Source of the DNA: Durusdinium trenchii
Taxonomy: Eukaryota; Sar; Dinophyceae; Suessiales; Symbiodiniaceae
DNA: 64,000 nucleotides
Direction of reading: 5' to 3'
Assembly (NCBI GenBank): GCA_963970005.1
Contig: CAXAMN010021112.1
Span: forward strand, 143,122 to 207,121
Below the pieces are notes generated by a model. The model was given only the letters and a program-made list of their open reading frames with translations, searched no databases and was not told where the DNA came from. Below, piece by piece: positions 1 through 10,944 of this stretch. How positions within the stretch are numbered: the stretch's first letter is position 1; every line of letters begins with the position of its first letter. Made by a program: the position numbers and the translations under genes.

Positions 1-3000
1 TTTGGCCTTCCATCGAACCACTCCATTCTCTTCCTCCACCTTCTTCCAGGTCAACACCCATCGGGCGGTGATCACCCTTTTGTTCTTGATGGCATCTTCG
101 ATCTCTCCAGTGAGTGCGAACTGCCACACTGAGTTGCTGAAGTATTGGTCAAGTTCTCGGCGCTTGCCGTCCACAAACTTGGCACGATCTTCAGGCTTCA
201 GCTTTCGTTCATTGACTTCACCTTTTCTGATCGCAGCCATCATGACATCATCCATCTCAATGTGACCGTCAACAATGCGCCAACCAACTGGTGCATCACC
301 TGGTAGTTGAGTCAGGAAAACTTCATCAATGATCAAATCATCATCATCTGGAACAGGAACTGACTCACCTGTCAAGTCGGTCACCATGCTCTCAGGAATG
401 GATGCCATAGGTGCTGGTGCTTCCGAAGATGTGGCACGAGCTGCTTTCTCTGGTGGCTCTTCTGGAATTGGATGCTCTTCCAACTTTCTCTTTGGACTGA
501 CAGGCTCTGGTAGTTCAGGGAGTTCAGAAGGAGCTGCCGTGGTGGTTGACTCTCTTCTTCTTGGTGTTCTTTCTCTTTCTCCGAGCTGGGGCAGGAAGAA
601 CTGAACAACACCAGGAATTGCTGACGATGGTGCACCCTCTTGTTCCTCCTCCATTGGACCATCGCGAGGTTCACTGGCTGCAACTGAGGGAGTGTACTCG
701 CCAGTGTCGATGTCTTCTCGAGGGTAGTCAGCATCAATGTCAACGTCATCACCATCCAGCTCATCAGCTTCACCAACATGGCCACTTTTCTTTAACTCAT
801 CCTTGAACTGAGTGGTGCTTCGAGCTTTGAGATCAGCAAGGTCACGAAGAGCTGCATCTCTGTCTGCTGGCACTAGCATTCCAGTGTCTTCAACCATAGG
901 TCGTACTTGTCGTTGGCCACAACGAATCAATGAAGTGCCATGACAAAGCCAGTAGACATTGACGTTCGGCTGCTCCTCTATGGCGACAATGCGAGCCGGC
1001 CCTTTCCATCCAGTCTTATGCAGCCTTCTCAAACTCTTCCTCCAGTACCACACACGCTGCCCAATTGACAAGTCCTCGTCCATCTCTGAAAACTTCTGAG
1101 TGAAAGCACGACGCAGCTTAGCATCAGAATCTGCAGAAATGAAAGCTTTTGCTGCTTGAGTGCGACGAGCTTGGACTTGGGCGAAAGCTCCTTGTTCATC
1201 GATGGCTTCTTGCGAGGGATTGAAGATCTCGCCTGACAAGCCGTGCACGTAAGTCATTGACTTGCCAAGAACCCACTGCTGTGGAGTAAAGCCACGATGA
1301 AAGCTCAGCTGGTTGATGCTGTGTGGGACATAGAGAGCTGCTTCCTTCAGGGCTGCAAGGTCATGTCGGCCGCATTGGTCCATGTACAGCTCGAGTGCTC
1401 TTCTCACCACTTGATGCTTTCTCTCAACAACACCAAGCCATGTGCGGTTTTCAGCTGGCTGAACTTCCAAACTGATGCCTCTCTGAGTGGCCCATTCTCT
1501 GACATGTTGACTGGACCAGCCTTTTGCCTCATCGATCCTGAGGATGCGTGGACATCCAAAGTGCTTGATCCATGCTCGCTCCATGCCCTTGGTGAACTCT
1601 TTGGCCTTCTCGGAGGTCAGGATGCGAATGGCACAGTAGCGAGTTGCATGATCTATGATCGTGAGGACACACTGCCTTCCAGTTGGTCGCTTTTCAGCCT
1701 TGTCCTTCTCCTTTCTCTTCGCAGCTGGAGTGCCAGGTGCAGGTTCACGAACTTTGACCATGCTGTCTTCACAAGAGATCCAATGGCTGTCCACCAAAAC
1801 ACGGTCGTTGAACTCAGTGCACTTCAGTCCAGATGCAGGAGGACTTTGCTTCGGAGGCTTCCGGGCATAGCAAAGAGGACAGGTGTAGTATCGAGCTGCT
1901 TGAAGCACATTGTCGGTTGCTTGAACTTCACGTAGCATGCGATGAAGAATCTCCCAGCCAGGATGACCGAGGTTCTTATGCAACCTTTGGACATATTCAA
2001 CAGCTCTAGGACCAACTTGGGCCTTCAGCACTCTGTTCTTCCGGACAGGATCTAAGGCTTGAAAAGCATCGGAGTCGAGGTTCTGGATCTGCTTCTCCTC
2101 AGCACGCTCTGCAAGTGCCTTTTCCTTCTTTTCATCAACTGGCACATCTTGAAGTGCTTCTTCATCATCATCTGCTGCAAAGACATCAGCAGGATCATTG
2201 GCATCGAGGTCAGCCAAAATGGCGTTCACGATGTGCGAGGCCAATGCTTGTGGATAGCTCTCTGCAAGCCATGAGCGAAGTCCAACTCCTGGGATGTGGC
2301 CTTCAAGGTGTGTGTGGGCATGACTTCCATCGCACTTGCGAGCCAACTTCAGCTGACACACTTCTCCAGTAACTCTGAAGTTCGTGGGCTTCATGACAGG
2401 CTGGATGAGACCACTTTCATCTGGAAGACGGAGACCAAACATGCACTGGTCAACTGGCGCATCATAGCCTTGCATCTCTTCAAAGGCTGGTGTCTTCCAA
2501 GCACGCGAGTGACGAGGATGTTCACATAGAGCGAGTCGTCCTCTGCGTCTCTGGTGCTCATAGACCACAGCACAAAACATCAGGATCGTGTCATGATCCC
2601 ATTGACGAAGCTCATCCAACTGCTCAGCATAGCCAGCCTTGGAAGCCACTGTCAGCTCTTGCAGTTGCGACCACAATTTGCACATTGGTGACATCAAAAC
2701 AGCATCGGGTTCCTCAGCCTTGAGCCGACGAAGGAATGCCATACGATGTGAGGACTGAGTGAAGTCCCAACCATCTTGCAGAGAAAACCGTTCAGCTGTG
2801 ACACCTTGTCGGCGATTTGCGGTCGAAGTGACTCTTCCTTCACCTGCAAAGAGCTCCCAAATCACACGCTTGGAGGCAAACTCACGAAGGGGCGAAGCTT
2901 GCAGCACATCATCAAATTCCTTCAGTCGCCTCTCAGTGTCATGAAGCAACTGTTTCAACTTGCCATTGGGAAGTTTGCTGAACTCTTCATGCTCTGCCGG

Positions 3001-5034
3001 ATCCGCCTTTGGTGAAATAGGCGAGATCGGTGAGGGAGATGCCAACGGAGAAGCAGCAGCAGAGTTGTTTTGCCCTGGATCAGCATCATCTAGCTCCAAC
3101 ATCACCTCATCGTTCGACAGGTCGATGGTGAACTGCGATTGCGAAAATTTTGAATTCTCTTGCACTGTCGGATGAGCTCCTGCAGACTCAGGAGATGTTG
3201 CACTCTTCTCACAATCCGACTTGAAGGATGCCTCCAAAATGGAAGACACGGAAGTGAAACTTGCCTGCTCTTTCTGTTCCATCACACTGTGCACCTCATC
3301 TTCGGCCACATTCAGCATCTCAGTCGACTGGCCGTCAAAGAAGACATCAGTCGTCATCATCTCTGGGTGCACGTGAGCTTCAAAGTCATCGGGCAGCAAC
3401 ACGCTCTTGGCTTCCTGATTCATGAGCTTCTTCAGATCAGCTGCCATGTGACACAAGAACTCTCCTCGTGTTCCCCTTGGACAGACCTTCCAGGCCTTCT
3501 TGCCCCACTTGATCTTTCCGGAGGCATAGTTGATCGTGATGTCTAAGGCCTCAAGGATTGGCCGACCGAAGAGAAACGGTGCTCGACCTGGGATGACATA
3601 CATCAGGATGTCACGTCGAACTCCTTCCATGAAGGTCGGCAGAAGCAGGCACAACGAGGTGATGTTCTTTTCTCCATTGCCGAAACGGAAACCCTTCTTG
3701 CACCTGAAGACAGGGATCTGGTCCACCTTGAAGCCGGCCATCAAAAGGACATTCAGGTACTTCTTCAGCTGTGTTTCTGACGTCAAAACTGAGCCAGCGC
3801 CACAATCCATCATGGCGACATCATCCGATGTTCCAGTGGTATCTTCCACTGCTAGCTGAATCTCGTCCATGACCATGTTGATGTCGGTCTCAAGGTTGGT
3901 TTCGGCCTTCCTCTTCGTGCCGGCGACCGGACAATTCTTGGCTCTATGTCCTGCTTGACCGCAACGAAGGCAACGATCGGCACCAAGAGCGGCTTTTCCT
4001 CGGGCTTTGGCTTGTGGTGGTGGTCGAGGCAACTGCCTATTGCGATCACCCTTGCCCTTGCTCTTGGATTTGCCCTTGCCTTTTCCACCTCCTTTTCCGT
4101 TGTAGGAGACTCCTTTTCCTGCTGACGATGGCTGTTCAGGCACCATAGCTACCACAGGATAGTAGCCTCTTGACATTCTCATCTGGTTCAACTTCTGACG
4201 TGCCTCGGTGTAGCTTGCCATCACATCATCATAGTCAGCAGCTAGGTCCTCATTGATGACATGGACCTCATCGTCTCCTTCATCGGCTTCATAGTCACCG
4301 AAGCCGTCATCCTCCTCCGGATCAGCCCAGTAGCACTCGTTGTCGTCATACTCCAGGTCGTCATACTCTTCAAAGTCGTCCTCATAGTAGATGGAGTCCT
4401 TATACGACTTGGTCCAACGATGTGCTCTGCTGGTGGTTGCTTCCTCTGGAATGCTGTCTTGCCCAATCACAAAGTTCATTGCTTTGCGCACGGTTTCCAG
4501 ACTCAAAGTCCCGGTGCCGAGTGCAGACATGATCAACTGTCGTTGGGCTTGACTCAAACCAGCTCTTCTCATGAAATACCATCCAACCACCTTGTCCGGG
4601 AGGTTCACGTTGTGAGCTTCCAGCTTGCGAAGTGCTCTTTCGAAATCACCAGCATACTCCTGCAGCGTGGATGACCTCTTGCGTTGCAGGCCGCAAAAGA
4701 AAGCTTCAAAATCACCAGGCAATTCGGTGATTGCATCGTACTTGAACACCTTGTCAAGTCGCTCCAAAATCTTTTGCATGCCAGTGCTGCCTTCCAAATC
4801 GGACATGGACAGGTCCTCGCAGGCGTCCCAAGCTCTGCCTTTGAGGGTGCAAAGAACATTGAAGGAGGTCTCAGCAGCACGGCCAGCAAGGCTCATCTTC
4901 TTGTCATAGAGCATCAGCCTCTTGCGAAGCTCTTTGTAATCGCTAGCTCTTCCACTGAACTCGGGGATGTTCTCATGAGCCTTGCCTGCATAGGTCGAGG
5001 AGGTTCCACCATTCGAGGTGGAAGCGGTCGCCAT
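1..5034 (-). CDS. Copia-type (Ty1/Pseudoviridae-like) retrotransposon Gag-Pol polyprotein, 3' part cut by window edge
   Basis: One minus-strand frame is open for 1678 codons from the ATG at 5034 to base 1; an in-frame TGA lies about a dozen codons upstream, so this is the first Met. Domain order: Gag-like region (residues 1-330, acidic stretch about 200-260, then Lys/Gly-rich); CCHC zinc knuckle C-LR-C-GQAG-H-RAKN-C at residues 355-368 (3931-3972); aspartic protease motif DCGAGS from residue 410; a methyltransferase-like segment, about 724-910; a HHCC integrase finger beginning LHKNLGHPG (His 1019) with CPLC at 1052-1055; integrase core with Asp 1082, Asp 1168 and Glu 1204, the last two separated by exactly 35 residues; and the start of copia reverse transcriptase (RWVLTWKKVEEENG, about 1605-1678). 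Protease before integrase before reverse transcriptase is the copia order. No frameshift or stop was seen, so the copy may be young. LTRs were not identified; the 3' LTR, RNase H and most of reverse transcriptase lie outside the window. Confidence 0.93.
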   Translation of the reverse strand, partial: MATASTSNGGTSSTYAGKAHENIPEFSGRASDYKELRKRLMLYDKKMSLAGRAAETSFNVLCTLKGRAWDACEDLSMSDLEGSTGMQKILERLDKVFKYDAITELPGDFEAFFCGLQRKRSSTLQEYAGDFERALRKLEAHNVNLPDKVVGWYFMRRAGLSQAQRQLIMSALGTGTLSLETVRKAMNFVIGQDSIPEEATTSRAHRWTKSYKDSIYYEDDFEEYDDLEYDDNECYWADPEEDDGFGDYEADEGDDEVHVINEDLAADYDDVMASYTEARQKLNQMRMSRGYYPVVAMVPEQPSSAGKGVSYNGKGGGKGKGKSKSKGKGDRNRQLPRPPPQAKARGKAALGADRCLRCGQAGHRAKNCPVAGTKRKAETNLETDINMVMDEIQLAVEDTTGTSDDVAMMDCGAGSVLTSETQLKKYLNVLLMAGFKVDQIPVFRCKKGFRFGNGEKNITSLCLLLPTFMEGVRRDILMYVIPGRAPFLFGRPILEALDITINYASGKIKWGKKAWKVCPRGTRGEFLCHMAADLKKLMNQEAKSVLLPDDFEAHVHPEMMTTDVFFDGQSTEMLNVAEDEVHSVMEQKEQASFTSVSSILEASFKSDCEKSATSPESAGAHPTVQENSKFSQSQFTIDLSNDEVMLELDDADPGQNNSAAASPLASPSPISPISPKADPAEHEEFSKLPNGKLKQLLHDTERRLKEFDDVLQASPLREFASKRVIWELFAGEGRVTSTANRRQGVTAERFSLQDGWDFTQSSHRMAFLRRLKAEEPDAVLMSPMCKLWSQLQELTVASKAGYAEQLDELRQWDHDTILMFCAVVYEHQRRRGRLALCEHPRHSRAWKTPAFEEMQGYDAPVDQCMFGLRLPDESGLIQPVMKPTNFRVTGEVCQLKLARKCDGSHAHTHLEGHIPGVGLRSWLAESYPQALASHIVNAILADLDANDPADVFAADDDEEALQDVPVDEKKEKALAERAEEKQIQNLDSDAFQALDPVRKNRVLKAQVGPRAVEYVQRLHKNLGHPGWEILHRMLREVQATDNVLQAARYYTCPLCYARKPPKQSPPASGLKCTEFNDRVLVDSHWISCEDSMVKVREPAPGTPAAKRKEKDKAEKRPTGRQCVLTIIDHATRYCAIRILTSEKAKEFTKGMERAWIKHFGCPRILRIDEAKGWSSQHVREWATQRGISLEVQPAENRTWLGVVERKHQVVRRALELYMDQCGRHDLAALKEAALYVPHSINQLSFHRGFTPQQWVLGKSMTYVHGLSGEIFNPSQEAIDEQGAFAQVQARRTQAAKAFISADSDAKLRRAFTQKFSEMDEDLSIGQRVWYWRKSLRRLHKTGWKGPARIVAIEEQPNVNVYWLCHGTSLIRCGQRQVRPMVEDTGMLVPADRDAALRDLADLKARSTTQFKDELKKSGHVGEADELDGDDVDIDADYPREDIDTGEYTPSVAASEPRDGPMEEEQEGAPSSAIPGVVQFFLPQLGERERTPRRRESTTTAAPSELPELPEPVSPKRKLEEHPIPEEPPEKAARATSSEAPAPMASIPESMVTDLTGESVPVPDDDDLIIDEVFLTQLPGDAPVGWRIVDGHIEMDDVMMAAIRKGEVNERKLKPEDRAKFVDGKRRELDQYFSNSVWQFALTGEIEDAIKNKRVITARWVLTWKKVEEENGVVRWKAK
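2307..2865 (-). other. Methyltransferase-like domain inside the copia polyprotein
   Basis: Between protease and integrase the polyprotein contains VIWELFAGEGRVTS (residue 724 on), a FAGxG-type SAM-binding loop; then VLMSPMCKLWSQLQ with Cys 785, at the place of the PC catalytic loop of cytosine-C5 methyltransferases; then LALCEHPRHSR (Glu 838), at the place of the ENV motif; and a C-terminal part with KPTNFRVTG, KCDGSHAHTHLEG. Order and spacing (57 and 53 residues) match motifs I, IV and VI of C5 methyltransferases, but the loop reads SPMC instead of PPC and the rest is divergent. Ordinary copia elements lack this segment. It could be an active or degenerate nucleic-acid methyltransferase; activity cannot be judged by eye. 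Confidence 0.6.
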
Positions 5035-5395
5035 AGAACCAACAGGCTCCGCGACACCAACAACGAACAATCAGCGGCAAACGAAGTCCCTGATCTCTCG
5101 CAGCAAGCTCAATGCTGCCTTTTTTCCAACCATGGCGTATGCCATCAAAGCTCAAGGTCGATCGCGCGCGTCCCACCTCTCTTGCGGACGCAAAGGAAAC
5201 GGATTCAAACATCAAAGCACATGCCGGACGACCAAGGTTTCTCGCAGAAAACTGACAGTCTCTATATATCCCAGGTGGTGCAGGACCAAGACTGTGGATG
5301 TCTTCCCTTCATGACCACTACAATCTCAGCAATGTATACTCGATGCTCAGGTCATTAAGTGGACCTAGCAGGACTGTTCAGAGTTTCTACGTACC
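5035..5395 (-). other. Leader/upstream region of the copia-like element, no LTR recognised
   Basis: This should contain the 5' leader of the minus-strand element and perhaps the end of its 5' LTR. I looked for an initiator-Met tRNA primer-binding site and for a TG...CA repeat end and saw neither. Short shadow frames only. Confidence 0.4.
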
Positions 5396-5459
5396 CTGGG
5401 GCTCCAGTCGTACCTCCTCAGAAGGTATTTGGACCCTCCAAACATTGGAGCCCTAGGGG
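5396..5459. repeat. MITE-like palindrome, family 1 (CCTAGGGCTCC ends)
   Basis: Inverted arms begin near CTGGGGCTCCAGTCG and end near CATTGGAGCCCTAGGG, with CCTCCTCAGAAGGTATTTGG inside. Related copies with the same ends and an internal CCTCAGAAGGTGGTTAGACC-type core are at 25157-25250, 56350-56440 and 58556-58647. No protein is encoded. Confidence 0.6.
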
Positions 5460-5576
5460 TAATTATACAGTACGCAGTGTCAGTGTTGTCAAGACATCAA
5501 AGACCTTACTCTGGGATCTCAAAACGTGGGGAGGTCCTGGTGGATCGTTGTTCCAGTGGAGTTCCTGAGATATGCT

Positions 5577-5589
5577 TATATATATATAT
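5577..5589. repeat. Short TA microsatellite (first of many)
   Basis: Perfect alternating TA. Similar tracts occur near 7282, 8628, 8951, 8981, 9137, 13277-13310, 24976-25003, 28327, 32281, 32946, 33311, 33880, 35070, 35174-35205, 37185, 37576, 55421 and 61100-61165. None of this length was seen in 1-5034 or 38.5-55.4 kb. Confidence 0.8.
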
Positions 5590-5924
5590 ACCTAGAACCC
5601 ATTTGACCTCTGCTTTGATAAGAAAAACATGTTTTGGCTCCAAAACAGTGGTCAATGAGGTTCTAGGTATATATCGGTCCTATTTGAGGCACCAAACGCG
5701 TCACTGAACGCACGGGCTGGGACATGAAGAACCGACGTGATTCTTCCTGACCAACGTAGCAGGACTTGTGCTTTAGTGAAATCCACGTGATTCTTCCTGA
5801 CGTAGCGACTCTGTCTACTCCAGGTGCATTTAGCGAGCTAGAGGGTCTCAAGGATCAGCCAGGACTAAAGTCTTGTGATGCACAAGTCGGTGGTTGGAGA
5901 TGCTTGGGTCTCCGGATATGAATT

Positions 5925-6034
5925 ACCCATACACTCCATGTATGGAATAGTGTATGGAATATATGCCTACAGTAACCACCCTGGCACCACCCCTGGCCTT
6001 TTCTCGGCAGTCCGTCCCATGGGTCGCGTCTGGG
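5925..6034. repeat. MITE-like element, family 2 (long variant)
   Basis: Begins ACCCATACACTCCATG and ends GTCCCATGGGTCGCGTCTGG. Its right arm is the reverse complement of the left arm of the copy at 22825-22940. The middle holds CACCCCTGGCC. Non-coding. Confidence 0.5.
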
Positions 6035-8068
6035 ATGTTCAGGTGTTCATGTCAACGCTCGTGGTGGACATCGCTCCGTCCACCGAGTTAGCTGCAGAAC
6101 GTCCAAGCGCCTCGCCTGCCAATGAGCCCACCTTACCATGTGCACCGTTGTGCAAACAGCGGTGTTTGTGTGTTGGTGTCCAAGCACAAGCATCAAACGC
6201 AGAACATGAGGCAATCCCAAAAATCAAGCGAGCACATTATGCAGGAATGCAATTTTTGGATGGTTCAAGGATCACTCGCACTTCCTTGTGACCTGTGGCT
6301 TTTTGTAAGGCTGTGCAAGGTCCATCTACTTGAGAGGCGGCTCAAGTAATGGCCTGGTTGAGTCTTCTTCCCGAACGCTCTGCTGAAGGTATTTCAATCG
6401 TGCACCCTTCCGACCTTCCTTCAGAATTTCATCCCTCTGGTGAGCGATGTTTCGGTCTACCGAGCCTGACCCCCCAACCAGTTGCCTCGTTGCTATGTTC
6501 GCTCGTTTCGCTCGTTTGGCTGGCTGGTTCCGTCAAGTCCGGTGGTTGCATGTTCACCTACTTTGCGCTGGCTGATGGATGTTCTTGGAACACGACAAGA
6601 ACATACCTGCAGTCACATGTCGGGTGCGATCCATGGAGGTTAGGGGTGCCCGGAACATCCACTCACTTGGGGACTAAACACCACCCCTTTGTGACTCCTG
6701 GTAGTTACTTTCACTGTTATTGTTTGTTTAACATTATGTGTTTAGACATTTCTTCTTTAGACCATGTGTTTAAGACCTTTCTTCTTTACAACTTTGTTGA
6801 GCTGCTCGTGACTGGACCTACCTCCCGAATGCCATGCTGCTCGTGTGCCCCTGGTACTACCAGGATCCGAAGCCGGGCGTGTCATCAACAGAGTCCAAGG
6901 CGCTGGGCGTGTCTGCACCACTTTGTGGTGAGGATCCACCTGCATCACCAGACTCTCCAATTTTGCATCTACACCCGCATCTAAAATTTCTCGTGTATAG
7001 CGGTTACCCTAGATACCCTTCAGTGGTTTGCTGCCGAACTTGACTGTCAAAAAAGGATGCCTGTCGCTGCTTGTCTGTAGACTCAGTTCAGAAACAATGT
7101 TGAAACGTCCTGCCCATGTTACCGTCACGACTGTTTCTTCCCAAATGACAAACAGTCTAGACATGCGGATTGTCATCAAGGACGCTGAAGGCACATGAAT
7201 CTTAAATGCCTAATTCATGTACATTCCCATTCCCAAGCACTCCATGATTTACGGAATAGGTATGACCTATAAAACTAATCACATATATATATATACCACC
7301 TCAATGAGCATACTGTGAGGGATTGTGTTCCACCAGAAACCCCAGGACCGTTCTTTGTGTTAACTCCCAGCCTCTGGACAGGAATCGGCGGAGGCTCGGA
7401 GTTCGGCTGCCCTCCGAGTTGCGGCGCTTTTGGCCCTGGAGCGTGGCGTCGTCCGGCGGCGGACGAGGTGTGCGCGTCGTCCGAAAGCAAGACCCGGCAA
7501 AGACGTCCGAGACGAATTGAAAAATGGTCTGACTCACCAACCCAAAAAAATATTCCAAAGAAACTGCCTTTACTTCCAAAGATCGTTTTTGGACGTCTAG
7601 GCAGAGAACAAAGACACCCAACGGTTGCATGTTTAGAACTCATTGTCTCAAGGAGGTCTTCCACTGTGGGCGAGATGCATTAACCTATACTATAAAGTAC
7701 AAATACCACTGCAACAGGATGTCCTAGCTGGGGAGCTACTGTATCTGAGTTGGAGTAGGATTTGCCTGTTTCTCACATAGCACAGTAGAGCATCGACTGG
7801 CTGACAAGGTCCACATCTCCCCCAAGTGCGCACTCCACAAGCAAGGTGCATGGCGGATGCTCATCCTAAACATGTTTTTAAGCAAAGCAAAGTTGCTTTG
7901 CTCATCCAAATAACACAAATATAGTACCAGTTATGTACATGTCACATCATGTCACACGGACTTGGGGAATTTGCGGTAAAGAGGTTCCGGACTATATCAA
8001 ATGGTTAGGGTATCCTTTAACAATTAAAGAAGAACACCCCAAAGTCTCAAGCCCAAGCATTGACTCAC
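6035..8068. other. Gene-poor stretch with one GC-rich islet
   Basis: Mostly AT-rich, with small open frames that look random. A GC-rich islet at about 7376-7515 is open in all minus frames; one reads LRASADSCPE after an Arg/Ala-rich part and could be a minus-strand exon, but I could not fix its ends. A TA tract sits at 7282. Confidence 0.35.
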
Positions 8069-8166
8069 CAGCACTTTGCACAGTTCCCTTGTTTCTCCCC
8101 GGGCAAACTTTCTGCAGCGCCTCCTTGATCATCAGTTCCCGAGTCATGGGCTTGCCATTGGGGCAC
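8069..8166 (-). CDS. Candidate internal exon, unknown protein
   Basis: Ninety-eight bases read CPNGKPMTRELMIKEALQ...NKGTVQSA with no stop. On the minus strand the exon follows CCGAG|G and ends at a full GTGAGT donor (8063-8068). The peptide has balanced composition and a likely helix (RELMIKEALQKV). It enters in phase 2 and leaves in phase 1, so it is not joined directly to the exons at 9.5-9.9 kb. Product unknown. Confidence 0.45.
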
Positions 8167-8223
8167 CTCGGAAGATCCCTTTGAACAAAAACAGAAAGAC
8201 ATCATTTGAAGCTGATCCTTTCA

Positions 8224-8307
8224 AGAGCATTCAATGGATGTCCTGGCTGGACGAGATCCCGAAGTAGTGTAGGGCAGTCCAGCCAGGACATCCAGACAGG
8301 ATGCTCC
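8224..8307. repeat. MITE-like palindrome, family 3 (GATGTCCTGGCTGG arms)
   Basis: Left arm AGCATTCAATGGATGTCCTG GCTGG and right arm CCAGCCAGGACATCC AGACAGGATGCT are inverted copies around GATCCCGAAGTAGTGTAGGG. A second full copy is at 32178-32268 and a half copy starts near 11196. Confidence 0.65.
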
Positions 8308-9505
8308 TTGTTGGAGATTGAACACTGGATGAAGCTGGTTTGAAAGCACTTGCGAAGGCACATGAAGCACCAAGAATCCTCACAGGATCTCGGCTTTTAC
8401 TAAGTTCAATTCGCTCGTCCCTTGGCTTGACCGATCAAGCAATGACGCCCGAGGCTTGAGAGGTCCGACAAAAGATCTCAAAGAAGAACATCGTAGCCAT
8501 GAAGCAGAACAACTTATTCAACCCCCCAAACAAAACAAACATAACATATATAGACTATTCAAATCAATTCATAATAAATATCTGATCCTATACTGCTGTG
8601 AAATATGTAATGTATATATACATGTATATATATATATATATGCAGCGCTGTGCCTGTTTGTTTTGAGGAACGAATTCCACAAAAACAACCGCATCGGAGT
8701 CACTCCACCCAAAGCCTAAAGACCAGAAGGAAACCGTATGTCGGACCTGTCCAGCATGTCCGACCGACCTATCCCCCCACCTGCCTTGGGCCCAGCTCCT
8801 CAAAGTCTTTCTTCCGCCGGGCATCGCCTCCAGAGCTGAAGGGGGAGCCACGCCGTGGCTGGAGAGGCTGGAGTGACTCAGGTGTTTTGGGGGTATCAAT
8901 CAAAACATGTATATGTTCTATTATGTCAAAAAGATAAACAGTATATACACTAATATATATATAATACTATATTGTATTATATATATATAGATACATCAAA
9001 ACACAATGTGCACATCAACCTTGCAAAAGGTTTACAAGTCAATGCAAGAACAGTATTCTAGTCTCATATTGTTTGCCTTGGCGCCTTAGATACTCGGAGT
9101 GATAACTCGGTTTTTCTCCAAACGCGCAAGACACTATATATATATATGTTTTTAATGTTTTATAAGTTCTCAAACAGGTCAACTTTCCAGAAGACGTAGA
9201 TTCTGAAGGGCCAGTTTAATCAGTTGCTTTTGGGCGGCTTTGAAGGTCTCAATTTATCTTTTTGAGGCTGGGAGAAAATGCCCAAATGTCTCAACATTGT
9301 AGACCCTACATAAATGCAAATTAATAGCTAGAAAACACAATACAGAACACAAACCCCTAATGTTTATCTTGGGTCTCTAAAGAAAGAGCACACCATGTGT
9401 TATCGCTGATTCTCTTTCAGATTCCCTCATCTCACCAGTCAGCGGTTTATACGGACTGGTGGACCGGTTCTCATTGCTTTCACCCTTCGTGGAAGAGTAC
9501 CTCAC
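8308..9505. other. Non-coding, AT-rich stretch
   Basis: Contains several TA tracts (8628-8641, 8951-8989, 9137-9147). No exon with supporting splice sites was seen apart from the ones listed next to it. Confidence 0.4.
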
Positions 9506-9850
9506 TATCGCCTCGCCCAGTTGAGTGTCCTTCAACGATGACACATCCGCCAGCACATCCAAGATCCCATGGACAATGCTACCCTGTTGGAGAACTGGTG
9601 TTGCAGGGAGTGATCCTTGGTGTTTGGTGATGCAAATCGACCTGATCGATGGCGGCTCCCCACCTGGACCACCTGAGCCCGTGACCCCAACACCTTCGGC
9701 GCTGTTCGGCCCGTGACACGTGGGAGCGATCCCTGCCGCGAGGTGCGGAGGCGCGCCTGGGCGCCGAGGCTTCGAAGCTGGACCTGGACGCGGCCGAAGC
9801 ACTCGGAGGCCACGAAGGGACGAAAGTTCGACGGCCACGAAGGGGCGATG
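9506..9850 (-). CDS. Two candidate joined exons, unknown protein
   Basis: Exon 9850-9718 reads IAPSWPSNFRPFVASECFGR then VQVQLRSLGAQARL and ends in CGT|GTCACG. Exon 9583-9506 follows CAACAG and reads GSIVHGILDVLADVSSLKDT then QLGEAI, ending at a GTGAGG donor. The first ends and the second starts in phase 0, giving a 134-base intron. The second peptide looks like an amphipathic helix pair. The islet is strongly GC-rich against AT-rich flanks. Neither end of the gene is seen; more exons must lie on both sides. Product not recognised. Confidence 0.5.
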
Positions 9851-10944
9851 CTTCGATGAGGGCGAGGATGCGGGCGATCTGGCCGATCATGTCACAAACT
9901 TGCATTGTCAAATTGATAAGCAGGATCTTTTGTGTTTTTTTATACCGGTTGTACTATGTTGTACTGGGACCTAGGGTCTGTACAGTTTTTTTTTGGGGGG
10001 ATTGACCCTTTCTCAGCTGGATCACGTGGATACATTTGCGGGGCTGAGGTTCAAATTCAGGCCAAAAAATTACAAAAGCCCTCAACAATGAACATACATA
10101 ATTTTGAAAGGCCTGACGTCCTAATGGTCAACATTGAGTTCCCATCCCAGGCCCAACTTGCCGGGTTGATCAGTGTGTTCGCACATGTCAGGCATAGGGA
10201 AACAAGGAAAGTGCCACAAACATCTTTTTTGGCACTTTCAAGTTGAGCGTTGTTTGTCCCATGTCAGCGCGTTGTTTGGCACCATGGAAACTTGAAACAG
10301 CAATCAATGAATTTTCAACAATCAAACAAATTGTCAATTCGCCCACACATGCCCACCTCACATTCATTCACGCATCACCCCTGGCTGCAGCTGTGCGGCT
10401 TTCCTGCACCCATCCCCCAAAGTTTCGCTGCCGCGTGGGTGTGGGTGTGGGCGGTGCCCAAATCGCTGCTTGTTGCGGCTCCGGGCGTGGAGGCCTTTCA
10501 GCACGCACGAGAAAGAAACAACCGAGGTGAGAAGACGAAGACAGTGAAGTCTCTTCGTCAGTTTTTGTTGACCTCGTTTTAGTGGAGTTGGTCATACTAC
10601 TCAAGGAGGTCAAAGGCCAGATTGAACCTGGGCTCGTCGACTGGACGTTGTAGGTGGACCTGGCGGGGGACCAGCATGATGTCCGACCGTCAATAAAAGG
10701 GGCGCCAGGTACCATGTGCCTATAGTTCACGACCGGGGTATCCCCTCTATCAACCAACTTTGCAAAGGTGAAGGCCATCTATGGGTGGAAAATGGGTATA
10801 TCCACTTGCTGGATCTCAAACCCAAGTTGGAACTCCTGAGTGGACAATCATGAGACTTCACGCGCAAAAAAGGGCCCCGCATGATGTCAGGAATTGATGC
10901 GCCAAGCACTTAACCCCCAAAAGAGATGTTATTGTTTGATCAAA
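9851..10944. other. Non-coding stretch
   Basis: Small random-looking frames on both strands. A GC-rich patch at 10424-10500 reads Arg/Pro/Gly-rich in several frames and gives no convincing exon. Confidence 0.35.

Noticed and set aside
329-806. Plus-strand frames over the copia element
   Set aside because: Shadows of the minus-strand polyprotein.
9377-9838. Continuous minus frame of about 150 codons
   Set aside because: It reads through a GTGAGG donor and a supported acceptor; the two-exon model explains the protein-like parts better.
10005-10075. tRNA or SINE head (CTCAGCTGGATC ... GGTTCAAATTC)
   Set aside because: Arms do not fold into a cloverleaf and spacing is wrong.
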